NCBI GenBank assembly: GCA_051453625.1
Contig: JBOZIK010000001.1
Coordinates: 233,512,671-233,576,670 of the forward strand
DNA: 64,000 nt
Direction of reading: 5' to 3'
Source: Welwitschia mirabilis
Taxonomy: Eukaryota; Gnetophyta; Gnetopsida; Welwitschiales
This document shows positions 11,318 to 21,245 of this stretch, piece after piece; position 1 is the stretch's first letter; each line of letters begins with the position of its first letter. The position numbers and the translations under genes are program-made. Below the pieces are notes generated by a model that did not search any database, was not told the DNA's origin, and saw only the letters and a list, made by a program, of their open reading frames with translations.

Positions 11318-11829
11318 ATTTTTTGATGCAGATGAGAAAGACCTAGGTGATGAATGATACATAGAAAATAAATTTAAGCCAACCTTATTCCTACAACATC
11401 ATCTGCTTGAAGAAAGATGGCTAATGTCACACAAATCTACACTGCATGACGATCCACTTGAAATTGAAAAATTAAAATATTTTAATACATCCAATTTTGA
11501 TCATTAAGAAAATGATCTTCTAGATTAAAATGAAAAAGAAATAAAACCCTTAATCTACAAGAAAGTCCAATTGTTAATAACAAATAAAAACTCACTTTTT
11601 AAGGGAGGTTGTCCACTACATGAAACTGGAAATTTTAATTTGAATTTAAATCTGAAAAATACTCCTAGTGGGCTAAAGTATATTTTTCTCTATAATGATT
11701 AGAACAAACCTCTAATAATCAATGAATATCTCTTCCTTGAGCAAGATTCAACCTTAATCTCTCTTTTAACTTTCAAAATTAATGCATTTGCATAGTCTCA
11801 TAGAGATTTATCTACAATTCCTCCTTCTA

Positions 11830-12530
11830 TTATTTAGCATAAAATATATCTTGATGAAAAACTCAAAACTTATTAGGCAATTGCAAAGAAGATTAAATCC
11901 AGTACTTAACCAAGCAGTTATATCAGATAGTAAATGGGTTAGGCACTTAACTGTAGTACCGAAAAAGGGTGGGAAATGAAGAGTATGCATAGATTTTAGA
12001 AAACTAAATGAAGTCACAAAAAATAACCATGATTCCTTATCCTTTCTCAACTAGATACCTGATAGAATTCAAGGACATGCTTTTTATTACTTTTTAGATT
12101 GATATAGCGATTATAACTAGGTTTGCATAGGTAGTGAAGACTAGGCTAAAATAATGTTTTCTTCGCCTTTTGGAATGTTTACTTTTAGATCAATGCCTTT
12201 TGGATTATGTAACACTCATAGAACTTTTTAATGTGCTATGATGCACAATTTTTTCAGACATGTTATAGGATTCGATAGAAATCTTTATGGATGAATTTTC
12301 AATCTTTATGGAAACCTTTGATCAAATCTTAGAAAGATTAGAAAAAGTTCTTGATAGATGCATAGAGTGTAACCTTCATTTAAGTTGGAAAAAGAGCTTA
12401 TTTTTAGTTGATAATAGAATAGTTCTAGGTCACCACATTTCTAAAACAGGAATTAAGATGAACCCCGATGAAGTAAGCATCATTAAAAACTTAACTCCTC
12501 TAACCAATGTTAAACAAATTTAATATTTTC
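11830..12530 (+). pseudogene. Reverse transcriptase of the Athila/Tat-like element, broken
   Basis: RT would copy element RNA to DNA. The frame 11782-11979 holds R-R-L-N-P-V-L and V-V-P-K-K-G-G-K. After a stop it continues R-V-C-I-D-F-R-K-L-N-E-V-T, then P-F-G-L-C-N (near 12197) with further stops between. The catalytic box at 12284-12295 reads F-M-D-E instead of Tyr/Phe-x-Asp-Asp, so the second Asp is Glu. A clean frame at 12287-12523 then covers the thumb side with C-I-E-C-N-L-H-L and V-L-G-H-H-I-S. The lesions and the altered box indicate a dead enzyme. Confidence 0.8.
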
Positions 12531-13168
12531 TTGGATATTACTCATTACTAGAAAAAGAAGTAAAATTTGAATGGACCAAATCTTGTGAACTTGCCTTTGA
12601 TACACTTAAAAAGAAAATTTATTCCGCATCTATTGTAACAGGACCTAACTGGAATAATAATTTTGAACTAATGTGTGATGTCAGTAATGTTGCTATAGGT
12701 GAGGTGCTTAGACAAAAATATAAAAATAATGTCAAAGTCATATCTTACCATAGTAAAACATTGTTCAAAGCTTAAAAAAATTACACAACTATTGAGAGAG
12801 AGATGTTAGTCATAATCTTTTGCCTTAATAATATTAGACATTATCTTTTAGGCTTTCATACAAACATCTACATAGACCATGAAATACTTAAATACTTGAT
12901 GACTAAGAAATATTTTAGTATTAGGTTAATTAGATGGATCCTATTAATGCAAGAATTCAATCTCACCATCATAGATAAGGTAGGAAAACATAACAACATA
13001 GCAAATCGCTTATCAAACCTTTATTTTTCTTTTGATAATCTTTATTATATCAATGATTCTTTTCTAGGTAAACAACTATTTATTATAGCTTATACTCATC
13101 CCTCTCCATGGTGCACTGATATCATCAATTATCTTGTTACTTTAAAAACACCACAAAATTTGAGTTAA
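12531..13168 (+). pseudogene. RNase H of the Athila/Tat-like element
   Basis: RNase H removes the RNA strand during reverse transcription. Visible blocks are the W-T-K-S-C-E-L-A-F region near 12572-12600, C-D-V-S-N-V-A near 12677 (where the first catalytic Asp sits) and S-Y-H-S-K-T-L near 12745. The clean frame 12803-13168 has L-L-G-F-H-T-N-I-Y-I-D-H, R-L-I-R-W-I-L-L-M-Q-E-F and A-N-R-L-S-N-L. The residue opening the last block, usually Asp, is Asn. One stop separates the N- and C-terminal halves near 12775. Confidence 0.75.
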
Positions 13169-13229
13169 AATCAAAGAAAATCTTTTCTTCATAGGATAGG
13201 TAACTATGAGTGGATAACACCCCATCTTT

Positions 13230-14440
13230 ATTGTAGGTGTAAGGATTAAATTATGAGAAAATGTGTACTAGAATAGGAATATCTAATATTCTTCATCTTT
13301 ATCCTGATGGTGTTTATGGGGGTCATTTTAGTAACTAAAAAATAGTCATAAAATTCTTCACTTGAGATTTTATTGGCTTAGTCTTTTTCAGGACTTTTTC
13401 AATTATTCCATAAGGTGCGATGCATGTCAATGTTTTGGTAGCCTTTTATGATCATAATAAATACCCCTCAAACCTATTATTGAGTGTAAACATTTTTATT
13501 ATTGAGGAATCAATTTCATAGATCCAATTAAACCACCTTTTAAACATAAAAATTACATTTTAATGATTTTTGATTATGTGACTAAATTGATTGAAGTAGT
13601 TTCTACTTCCTCAAATGATGCTCGCACTATTTGTAACTTTGTTAAAACTTAAATTTTTCAACATTTTAACTTTTCTTGAATAATTATTAGTCATTAAGGA
13701 AATCACTTCATCAATTATCTTTTTAGAAAACTTCTTTTATCCATTTGAATAGAACATTAAGTAGTTTGGGCTTAGCATCCTCAAATCAATAGGTAAGATT
13801 AAAATGATAATAGAGAAATTAAAAATAATGATTTAAAAACTCATCTCTACCAATAAGAAATCATGGCATTTTAAACTAGATGATGTAATTTAGGTTTATA
13901 CAACTTGGTGTAATTCACTTTATTTTTTACCTTATGAACTTGTATACAGTAAAGTCTGTGTTTTACATATTGATGTTTGTTACAATTCCCATTGTTCTAC
14001 ACATCAACTTAACCTTGTGAATTTAGAAGAGAATCTTAAAACTCATTTAGCTCAATTAGATCATTTAGGTAAAAAACAAACTCGAGTTCTTCGTTATCAA
14101 CTTATTCACAAAGCCAAAAATAAATTCAAACATGATGAAAAGTTAATCCACTTTGAACCTAGTCAATTAGTTCTGTTATAAAACCCTAGAATATATCTTC
14201 TACATAACAAGTTAATCTCAAAATGGTTAGGTCCTTATCTTATTAAGAAATTACATTCTAATGGCTTTGTTAAGATTTTTAACTTAACCATTAAAGAAAT
14301 TCAAAAAGTTATAAGACAAAGGTTGAAAATATATGAGCAACCTTCTGATATAAACATGATAGAAGAAATAGCCTTAGAGGTTTCCCTTAATGAGGAGAAC
14401 TTCTTTCCTTTTGAATTTTCTATTAGCTTATTTATTTAAA
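13230..14440 (+). pseudogene. Integrase of the Athila/Tat-like element, broken
   Basis: Integrase would insert element DNA. The zinc-binding C-D-A-C is at 13416-13427. The catalytic core starts G-I-N-F-I-D-P near 13508 (the first Asp replaced by Asn), followed by F-D-Y-V-T-K-L-I-E-V near 13568-13600. From about 13790 the C-terminal part is readable with single stops: L-P-Y-E-L-V-Y near 13927, and then a nearly stop-free run from 13985 to 14440. That run includes F-E-P-S-Q-L-V-L-L, S-K-W-L-G-P-Y-L-I and R-Q-R-L-K-I-Y-E-Q, the usual end of Athila/Tat pol. Confidence 0.75.
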
Positions 14441-16643
14441 GGCCATTATGACATCACTTGATCATCTTTTAAACATAACTTATGCATTTATTTTATTTTC
14501 ATAACTGGTCTCTGTACCTGAACATTTTATATTGATGAGATTGAATTCATCTAATGTTAAAACATTTACATGTCTATAAATTTCATTTTGAAGGAAGATG
14601 CTTTATATCTTATGTTTTTCTAAATGACAGAAGCTCTTAGATTTTTTAAAGGTGTTCTTTCTTGTCTTTCATCTTACTACTTCACCTTCATATTTGAAGT
14701 GTTTAATCATGTAGAATTTATATTTTGTTCAAAAAAAAGAAAGAAAGAAAGAGAGAGAGAAAGGGAGGGAGAGAGAGAGAGAGNNNNNNNNNNNNNNNNN
14801 NNNNNNNNNNNNNNNNNNNNNNNNNNNNNNNNNNNNNNNNNNNNNNNNNNNNNNNNNNNNNNNNNNNNNNNNNNNNNNNNNNNNNNNNNNNNNNNNNNNN
14901 NNNNNNNNNNNNNNNNNNNNNNNNNNNNNNNNNNNNNNNNNNNNNNNNNNNNNNNNNNNNNNNNNNNNNNNNNNNNNNNNNNNNNNNNNNNNNNNNNNNN
15001 NNNNNNNNNNNNNNNNNNNNNNNNNNNNNNNNNNNNNNNNNNNNNNNNNNNNNNNNNNNNNNNNNNNNNNNNNNNNNNNNNNNNNNNNNNNNNNNNNNNN
15101 NNNCCCCACTAGGAGGTTACTGAGACATGCTTTATAGGTTCTTACTTCTTTGACTATAGTTGCACTCCCCTCATCATGGATAGTAAAATAATAAAAACTT
15201 TGAGGCTATGGGATTAGTGGTATTCCAGGTGTCATTAGAGGAATTGCTTATTTTTTAGACTCTTAGTCTTTCCACATGATCATTTCATTTCTAAGATTTA
15301 GGTGTTTGTTTTGAGATGTAAGTAGGTAAGTTTATTTTTGAGTAACTCTTTAATCTTATTACTTATTGTTTAAAGAATTTGACTTTTAGTATCCTCATAG
15401 CCACTTCCTTATTGAAGGAAACTGTACAAAATTATACATGTAGTTATGCATTTTAGATTAAGTGATTTTATGATTTCTTCCATGAGAATTTGCTAGGTTG
15501 GAATTTAGGGTAGGTAGACTATCTTCTTTATTCCTTATGTTCATTTTTTTTTGTTTTATTTCATTGTTAAGTTAGTTATTTCAAAGTTATTTTTGTATTT
15601 CTTATCATTTTANNNNNNNNNNNNNNNNNNNNNNNNNNNNNNNNNNNNNNNNNNNNNNNNNNNNNNNNNNNNNNNNNNNNNNNNNNNNNNNNNNNNNNNN
15701 NNNNNNNNNNNNGGTAAGTTTATTTTTGAGTAACTCTTTAATCTTATTACTTATTATTTAAAGAATTTGATTTTTAGCATTCTCATAGCCACTTCCTTAT
15801 CGAAGGAAACTGTACAAAATTATACATGTAGTTATGCATTTTAGATCAAGTGATTTTATGATTTCTTCCATGAGAATTTGCTAGGTTGGAATTTAGGGTA
15901 GGTAGACTATCTTATTTATTCCTTATGTTCATTTTTTTTGTTTTATTTCATTGTTAAGTTAGTTATTTCAAAGTTATTTTTGTATTTCTTATCATTTTAG
16001 GACCATAACATTTAATAATTTCCTTGTTTAGTTTTCAATAAAGAGATGATTTNNNNNNNNNNGATTTCTTTATTAAATGAGTTTCTTTGCAAATTTTGTG
16101 ATATTTATTTTTAGTCTTTTCGAGTTTTACACACTATTGTTATTAAGGTATATTTCCTAAGCACCCATGGATTTGCTTCATCCCAATTAACACATTTGTT
16201 AAAATCTTCCCTAAATCTTTATTTTTCAAATCTGACATTTCTACGCTAAGCTCTATAGTTAATGAATTATCAAAATTCAAGAATACCCATTGTTCATCTT
16301 CTTATCTAGACACACTAATTTTTGTCTAATTTCTTTGCTTCATTAGCCAATACAGGATGTATTATTTTTATCGAGGTAGGGTAGGACTTATTTTCAGGAC
16401 TCATTTTCATAAATTTTATACCAATTTATAGGGTTATTTTAGAGCTCTCATGGGACATAGTTTTTGCAATTTTCACTTCATAAACATGATGCGTTACATT
16501 TTATTCTACTATGTAATATGTTTAAGATTATTTATGAGCTTGTTTTGTAATTTCCAAATTGATTTTTTTAAAGATAATTTGGCTTCTAACTGTAGTTGTT
16601 CACCTGGTTTTATCAAGGACTGATAAGGCTAAGTGGTAGGCTA
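14441..16643 (+). other. Non-coding 3' region of the Athila/Tat-like element
   Basis: Between integrase and the 3' LTR I see no env-like or other coding block. It holds a GA microsatellite (14733-14783), a 320-N gap (14784-15103), a 100-N gap (15613-15712) and a 10-N gap (16053-16062). The sequence 15324-15612 reappears at 15713-16000 almost unchanged across the 100-N gap, which looks like a scaffolding duplication. A weak purine-rich stretch just before 16644 is the only candidate polypurine tract. Confidence 0.6.
14733..14783. repeat. GA-rich microsatellite running into a 320-N gap
   Basis: An A/G-only run ending in a perfect GA dinucleotide tract that passes into N at 14784-15103. The reading frames over it are low-complexity and not genes. 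Confidence 0.9.
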
Positions 16644-18821
16644 TGATGTGTCACAAAATTATATGTATTTGATGGGATGTTATGAGTTTTTTTTAGGACA
16701 TTTATACAGGTTTAGATGCAATTCAAAGAACTATGAAGAGTTAATGGATAATCACAGAAACATGCAATTCTTGGTGTGTTTAAAGGCATTTAAGGCATAT
16801 TCTAATACACAGTGCTTTGGAGGAAGATCAATGATGTAAAAGGTAAACTTCTCTTAAGCTAGAAAGATAAGGAAGACTATCATCTCCACTATCATTCCCA
16901 TGATAGNNNNNNNNNNNNNNNNNNNNNNNNNNNNNNNNNNNNNNNNNNNNNNNNNNNNNNNNNNNNNNNNNNNNNNNNNNNNNNNNNNNNNNNNNNNNNN
17001 NNNNNNNNNNNNNNNNNNNNNNNNNNNNNNNNNNNNNNNNNNNNNNNNNNNNNNNNNNNNNNNNNNNNNNNNNNNNNNNNNNNNNNNNNNNNNNNNNNNN
17101 NNNNNNNNNNNNNNNNNNNNNNNNNNNNNNNNNNNNNNNNNNNNNNNNNNNNNNNNNNNNNNNNNNNNNNNNNNNNNNNNNNNNNNNNNNNNNNNNNNNN
17201 NNNNNNNNNNNNNNNNNNNNNNNNNNNNNNNNNNNNNNNNNNNNNNNNNNNNNNNNNNNNNNNNNNNNNNNNNNNNNNNNNNNNNNNNNNNNNNNNNNNN
17301 NNNNNNNNNNNNNNNNNNNNNNNNNNNNNNNNNNNNNNNNNNNNNNNNNNNNNNNNNNNNNNNNNNNNNNNNNNNNNNNNNNNNNNNNNNNNNNNNNNNN
17401 NNNNNNNNNNNNNNNNNNNNNNNNNNNNNNNNNNNNNNNNNNNNNNNNNNNNNNNNNNNNNNNNNNNNNNNNNNNNNNNNNNNNNNNNNNNNNNNNNNNN
17501 NNNNNNNNNNNNNNNNNNNNNNNNNNNNNNNNNNNNNNNNNNNNNNNNNNNNNNNNNNNNNNNNNNNNNNNNNNNNNNNNNNNNNNNNNNNNNNNNNNNN
17601 NNNNNNNNNNNNNNNNNNNNNNNNNNNNNNNNNNNNNNNNNNNNNNNNNNNNNNNNNNNNNNNNNNNNNNNNNNNNNNNNNNNNNNNNNNNNNNNNNNNN
17701 NNNNNNNNNNNNNNNNNNNNNNNNNNNNNNNNNNNNNNNNNNNNNNNNNNNNNNNNNNNNNNNNNATGATGTAAAAGGTAAACTTCTCTTAAGCTAGAAA
17801 GATAAGGAAGACTATCATCCCCACTATCATTCCCATGATAGGCACAACGACAACACTATACAAGCTATAGAGGGAGGCTGACATGGAGTAGAGCTAGAAC
17901 CAATAAGTCCTCTTTTCTAAAAAAGTGTCATCTCTATGGTTATCCCCATGACATGTGGGATGACAACTAATAACTTATGTGCCATCGTCCCTAGTGTCAT
18001 CTCCATGATAGTCAGAATGATAACTGAAATGACTAGCTAACTTTGATCCATTTCATTTGTTTCTTTCTCTAATTTGAGTGTGTTTTTTAGTGCATTTTGA
18101 GAAATGGATTCACCTTCTTTACTATATAAATAAACCTCTTCTTCGATCCTTCTATCATCTTCGATGTAAAAGAAATTCGTTTAACAGGATATTAAAGGAC
18201 CAGAGATCCATCTTGACTAGTTATAGAAAGATGTTTTCTTGGTGAAGGCCCAAGCATCCTTCATTTAGGTGTGACTGCTTTATAACCTGAATGCTGGTTT
18301 GGTTTATAATACAAACTCTATTTCTTTTATTTGTTAATAATTTTTGATATCCCTTATGTTTTATGTTATTTTTGATTTGATGAAACTCTCATTAATGATA
18401 TAGGTCTTAAGGGTAACCTTTGTTAAGGTTGACAATATTATCTTAGAAGCATTCTATGTTATACTTTATTCAAATTACTTAATAGCTTAAGTTAATCTTG
18501 GTTAGTGATAATTTTTTTGGCTGATTTAGGTTATACAAGGCCAATCTTCCTAATGAGTCTATTTGGTACTCAGTTAGGTTTTCATCTCGATTAAGTTGCA
18601 TTTGCATTACATTGCATGTTTATTTTCCTACATTATTCTTAAGTTTCGGATATAATACTTTCTCAAAAATCAATTCTCCTTCTTTTCTCACATGATTTAA
18701 ATGGGTTTATAACATTTGGGTTACTTCCATATATACTATTATGTCATATTTGCAACATATATATTTGTGATTAATAGGATTTGATAAAGGAAGAAAAGTT
18801 GTAAAATTACACACTTTAACA
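16644..18821 (+). repeat. 3' LTR of the Athila/Tat-like element (contains gap)
   Basis: Starts TGATGTGTCACAAAATTATA and ends TTTAACA at 18821, followed by the AAGTA duplication. An 859-N gap (16907-17765) interrupts it. The 75 bases before the gap (16832-16906) are repeated right after it (17766-17840), so the gap is probably a scaffolding duplication and the true LTR is near 1.2-1.3 kb, like the 5' LTR. The U3 modules (17808-17852, 17927-17975, 17985-18030) and TATA-like box (18124-18134) match the 5' LTR. Confidence 0.85.
18124..18134 (+). promoter_or_regulatory. TATA-like box in the 3' LTR
   Basis: TATATAAATAA, the counterpart of the box at 7525-7534 in the 5' LTR, with the same flanking sequence. 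Its preservation in both LTRs supports it as the U3 core promoter. Confidence 0.55.
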
Positions 18822-18826
18822 AAGTA
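18822..18826. repeat. Target site duplication AAGTA (right)
   Basis: Identical to 6974-6978. Coding sequence of the interrupted chromovirus RNase H continues immediately after it. Confidence 0.85.
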
Positions 18827-19130
18827 TAAGCTAGTTTAAGTCAAGATGGACAAGTCACTATTTATAAGTTTAGAAAGCATAACTAGCATTCATGATTTAG
18901 AAATAGTTGCAATGGTTCATGGCTTGAAGGCATGAAAACACTATCTTTTAGGAAGAAAAGTCTTATTGAATATATATCACAAAAGCTTAAAATATTTTTG
19001 AACTTAGCCCTTACTCAACATGAGATAACAAAGATGGAGAAAATCCTAGTCAAATATAACTTTAACCTTCAATACAGACTAAGAAAGAAAAAAAAAAAAG
19101 TGGTAGATATAATTAGTAAAATATAGTGCA
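18827..19130 (+). pseudogene. Remainder of the chromovirus RNase H
   Basis: This continues the RNase H cut at 6978. The reading gives I-H-D-L-E-I-V-A-M-V-H-G-L-K-A followed by H-Y-L-L-G-R-K near 18892-18960. The basic C-terminal block with V-V-D-I-I-S-K lies in the 18932-19126 frame. These are the C-terminal RNase H blocks of chromoviruses, here with stops and frame changes. The fit of the two halves across the AAGTA duplication is the main evidence for nesting. Confidence 0.7.
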
Positions 19131-19139
19131 TGTTACTAA

Positions 19140-20250
19140 GGACTATCTCATCTGATATTATCAACTACTTACTATAAGCTACTCTAAAGAACTTGTATTT
19201 TTGAAACATCTTTCAACAACCTTAGGATGGAAAATAAGTTGAGAATCTTGTTCTTTTCTATGATGGATTTTAATGAAGAAAAGGATATGTTACATGTCCT
19301 AAGAAAAATGAGGAAGAAAACTAATTTCAAAATCACATGAAGTACCTTATGCTACATATCTAGGTTTTTTAAGAAACTATCATGCCATGAAGAAGTATTA
19401 TTTTTGATAAAAAATGAAGGTAAACCTCAAGAATTTCATAAGGAAGTTTTCACTAGTTGATAAGTTATGATTGAGAAAGGTAGACATGCTAGAATTCTTC
19501 CACCACTTAAAGTGATAAAGTAAAAATGATAGGAAATCATAATGGATTTCATCACTAGGATACCTCTCATTAAAAAGAAACATGATTACATTTTTGTATG
19601 TATTAATAAATTGATCAAAATGGCTTACTTCATTCTAGTAAAGATCACTAACATTGTAAGAGAATTGATCTTATGCTTTATATAATAGGTGTATAGAATT
19701 CATAGAGCTCCAACAATGATATTTTCACATAGAGCTTCTAAATTCATATCTAAATTTTGACAAAGCTAATTTTTCCACTAAGATACCATGGTTTAGTTTA
19801 GTATCACATATCATTCAAAGACTAATGATCAAATAGAAAGGATTAATAGAATTTTAAAAAATAAAGTAATGTATTACAAGGTTGGGAAACCAAGGAATTG
19901 AAAAAGTTACTTGCAGTTTGTAGAATTCACAGTTAACCAAACTTTACAAACATCCCGCCAATCATCACCTTTTTAGGCCATGTATAGAAGTAATTATTCA
20001 ACCTTGTTACATGATGATATTCAATTTAGAGATGTGAAGGCACCATAAATCAAATGCATCTAGAAGGGAAAACCCTAAAGGTGATCTTATATACAGTTAA
20101 CCATCAACTAAAAGTAGCCTAGGATAGATATAGGAAGTACTATGATCAGCATTTCTCTAATCACATGTTTTGAGTAGGTGTTTAAGTCTTACTATGAGTT
20201 AAATTAAAGAGGAGTTATTTAAAATTGGAAAAAATAGTTAGCACCTCACT
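19140..20250 (+). pseudogene. Decayed integrase of the old chromovirus
   Basis: Across stops the + strand shows L-P-P-L-K-V near 19500, then I-M-D-F-I-T-R-I-P near 19540-19566 (the start of the catalytic core with its first Asp), and N-K-L-I-K-M-A-Y-F near 19607-19632. A Y-H-x-K-T-N-D-Q-I-E-R block follows near 19810-19842, then V-E-F-T-V-N-Q near 19921-19941. The order and spacing match the gypsy integrase core and its C-terminal side. Many stops and the missing middle Asp region show decay. Confidence 0.65.
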
Positions 20251-20299
20251 AATTTGGATTATTCAAAATCTTAAGAAGAGTTAAAGTATTTGCCTATAA

Positions 20300-20560
20300 T
20301 ATAGGATTTCCCCCTAAGATGTCTAGAATCCAATCACTCTTTCACATTAGATTGCTTAAGCATTATTATGTAGATAAGACTCATGAGTATTTATTAGACA
20401 AAAATCATACACTAATTAAGTCCAAGCTTGAATTTGATGTTCAAACCTTGGAAGTGATGAGCTTACGAATAAAAAATCCTAGGAATAAGAGCGTCCACTA
20501 AGTTTTGATAAGATGGTTCCATTGTAATGAAAGTACATGGAAAAATAGGAAGTACATCCA
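20300..20560 (+). pseudogene. Chromodomain-like C-terminus of the old chromovirus pol
   Basis: The 60-residue frame 20319-20501 reads S-L-F-H-I-R-L-L-K-H-Y near its start, the 'FHVS-L-K' block that precedes the chromodomain of chromoviruses. It then has N-P-R-N-K-S-V-H, and after one stop V-L-I-R-W-F-H and S-T-W-K-N, where a chromodomain would carry its conserved V-K-W and A-T-W-E positions. A chromodomain on integrase is thought to guide insertion to marked chromatin. It is broken here. Confidence 0.65.
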
Positions 20561-20783
20561 ACATAATTTTTAAAACTATATAATAAATCCTAAAGGCCTT
20601 TTTTAACATAAAACTCATTGATACCATGTTAAAAAAAACATTAAATAATGGTTTGAAGAAATCATTATGATAGTTGTTTATTTTATAGAAGAGAAAATGG
20701 AGTAAAGTAATCAAGGTCATGAAGAAGAAACTATTGCTACACTAGTGAATGAGAGATGATGCTTAAGGACAAGACATAGGATT

Positions 20784-20795
20784 AAAAGGGAGAAA
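20784..20795 (+). other. Polypurine tract of the old chromovirus
   Basis: AAAAGGGAGAAA directly precedes TGTAATATTTTAG at 20797, the form of polypurine tract plus LTR start seen in plant chromoviruses. Confidence 0.6.
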
Positions 20796-20796
20796 T

Positions 20797-21245
20797 TGTA
20801 ATATTTTAGATTTCATTTCTAATGGAATTAATCAAAGTCTAAATGCATTATGTAAAATACAAATTAATCTCTATTATGACGTATTTTTTATGTGCATAAC
20901 AAAGTATGTTTAATTATCATAAAGGTAGAGTTGTACCTCTTTATAAGCATACCCTGATAAGATACAAGAATAAAGCATTAGATGGGATTGGATAGGCTAG
21001 GTAGATGCAATCTATGATTACCTTAACTAATCCTAAAGGGCTATAAGAGAGGGACTAAGATGGAAGTCTACAACTTTACCTTTGGCCACTAGTTCAAGAT
21101 ATAAAACCTTATTAAGTAAATTTGTAAATGATATTAAATTAATAAAGTGATGTTATTCTATCTTAATTATGAGTTATAATTCTTAAAAGATGATTTTCCA
21201 AGACATGTACTTAATACTTAGCTTAAGATTCTATTAAGCTTTTTA
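20797..21245 (+). repeat. Start of the chromovirus 3' LTR (right edge unresolved)
   Basis: Begins TGTAATATTTTAG after the polypurine tract. I could not find its partner upstream of 4778 or its CA end, so the end given is arbitrary. Confidence 0.4.

Larger units (their letters stand above)
6979..18821 (+). mobile_element. Athila/Tat-like Ty3/gypsy retrotransposon, complete outline
   Basis: Two related long LTRs (6979-8222 and 16644-18821, the latter inflated by a gap), a tRNA-Asp-like primer site, then gag, protease, RT, RNase H and integrase on the + strand, and a ~2.2-kb non-coding 3' region. Long LTRs, the Asp primer and the form of the protease and RNase H blocks fit the Athila/Tat branch of Ty3/gypsy; I did not separate Athila from Tat. 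A perfect AAGTA duplication flanks it. All genes are broken, so it is not autonomous now. Gaps at 9138, 9482, 9879, 14784, 15613, 16053 and 16907 make its length of 11.8 kb approximate. Confidence 0.88.
4778..20796 (+). mobile_element. Old Ty3/gypsy chromovirus, split by a nested element
   Basis: Reading + strand frames gives, in order, a gag-like start, a CCHC-like knuckle, an aspartic-protease remnant, reverse transcriptase, RNase H, integrase and a chromodomain-like tail. This order (integrase after RNase H) is that of Ty3/gypsy elements. RNase H is cut at 6978 and resumes at 18827; the DNA between is a complete Athila/Tat-like element flanked by AAGTA. A purine tract at 20784-20795 and an LTR-like start at 20797 close the element. 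All domains carry stops, so it is dead. The 5' LTR was not identified. Confidence 0.8.

Noticed and set aside
16633-17769. Frames over the start of the 3' LTR and through the 859-N gap
   Set aside because: They lie within LTR U3 or consist of N; the 5' LTR copy does not keep them.
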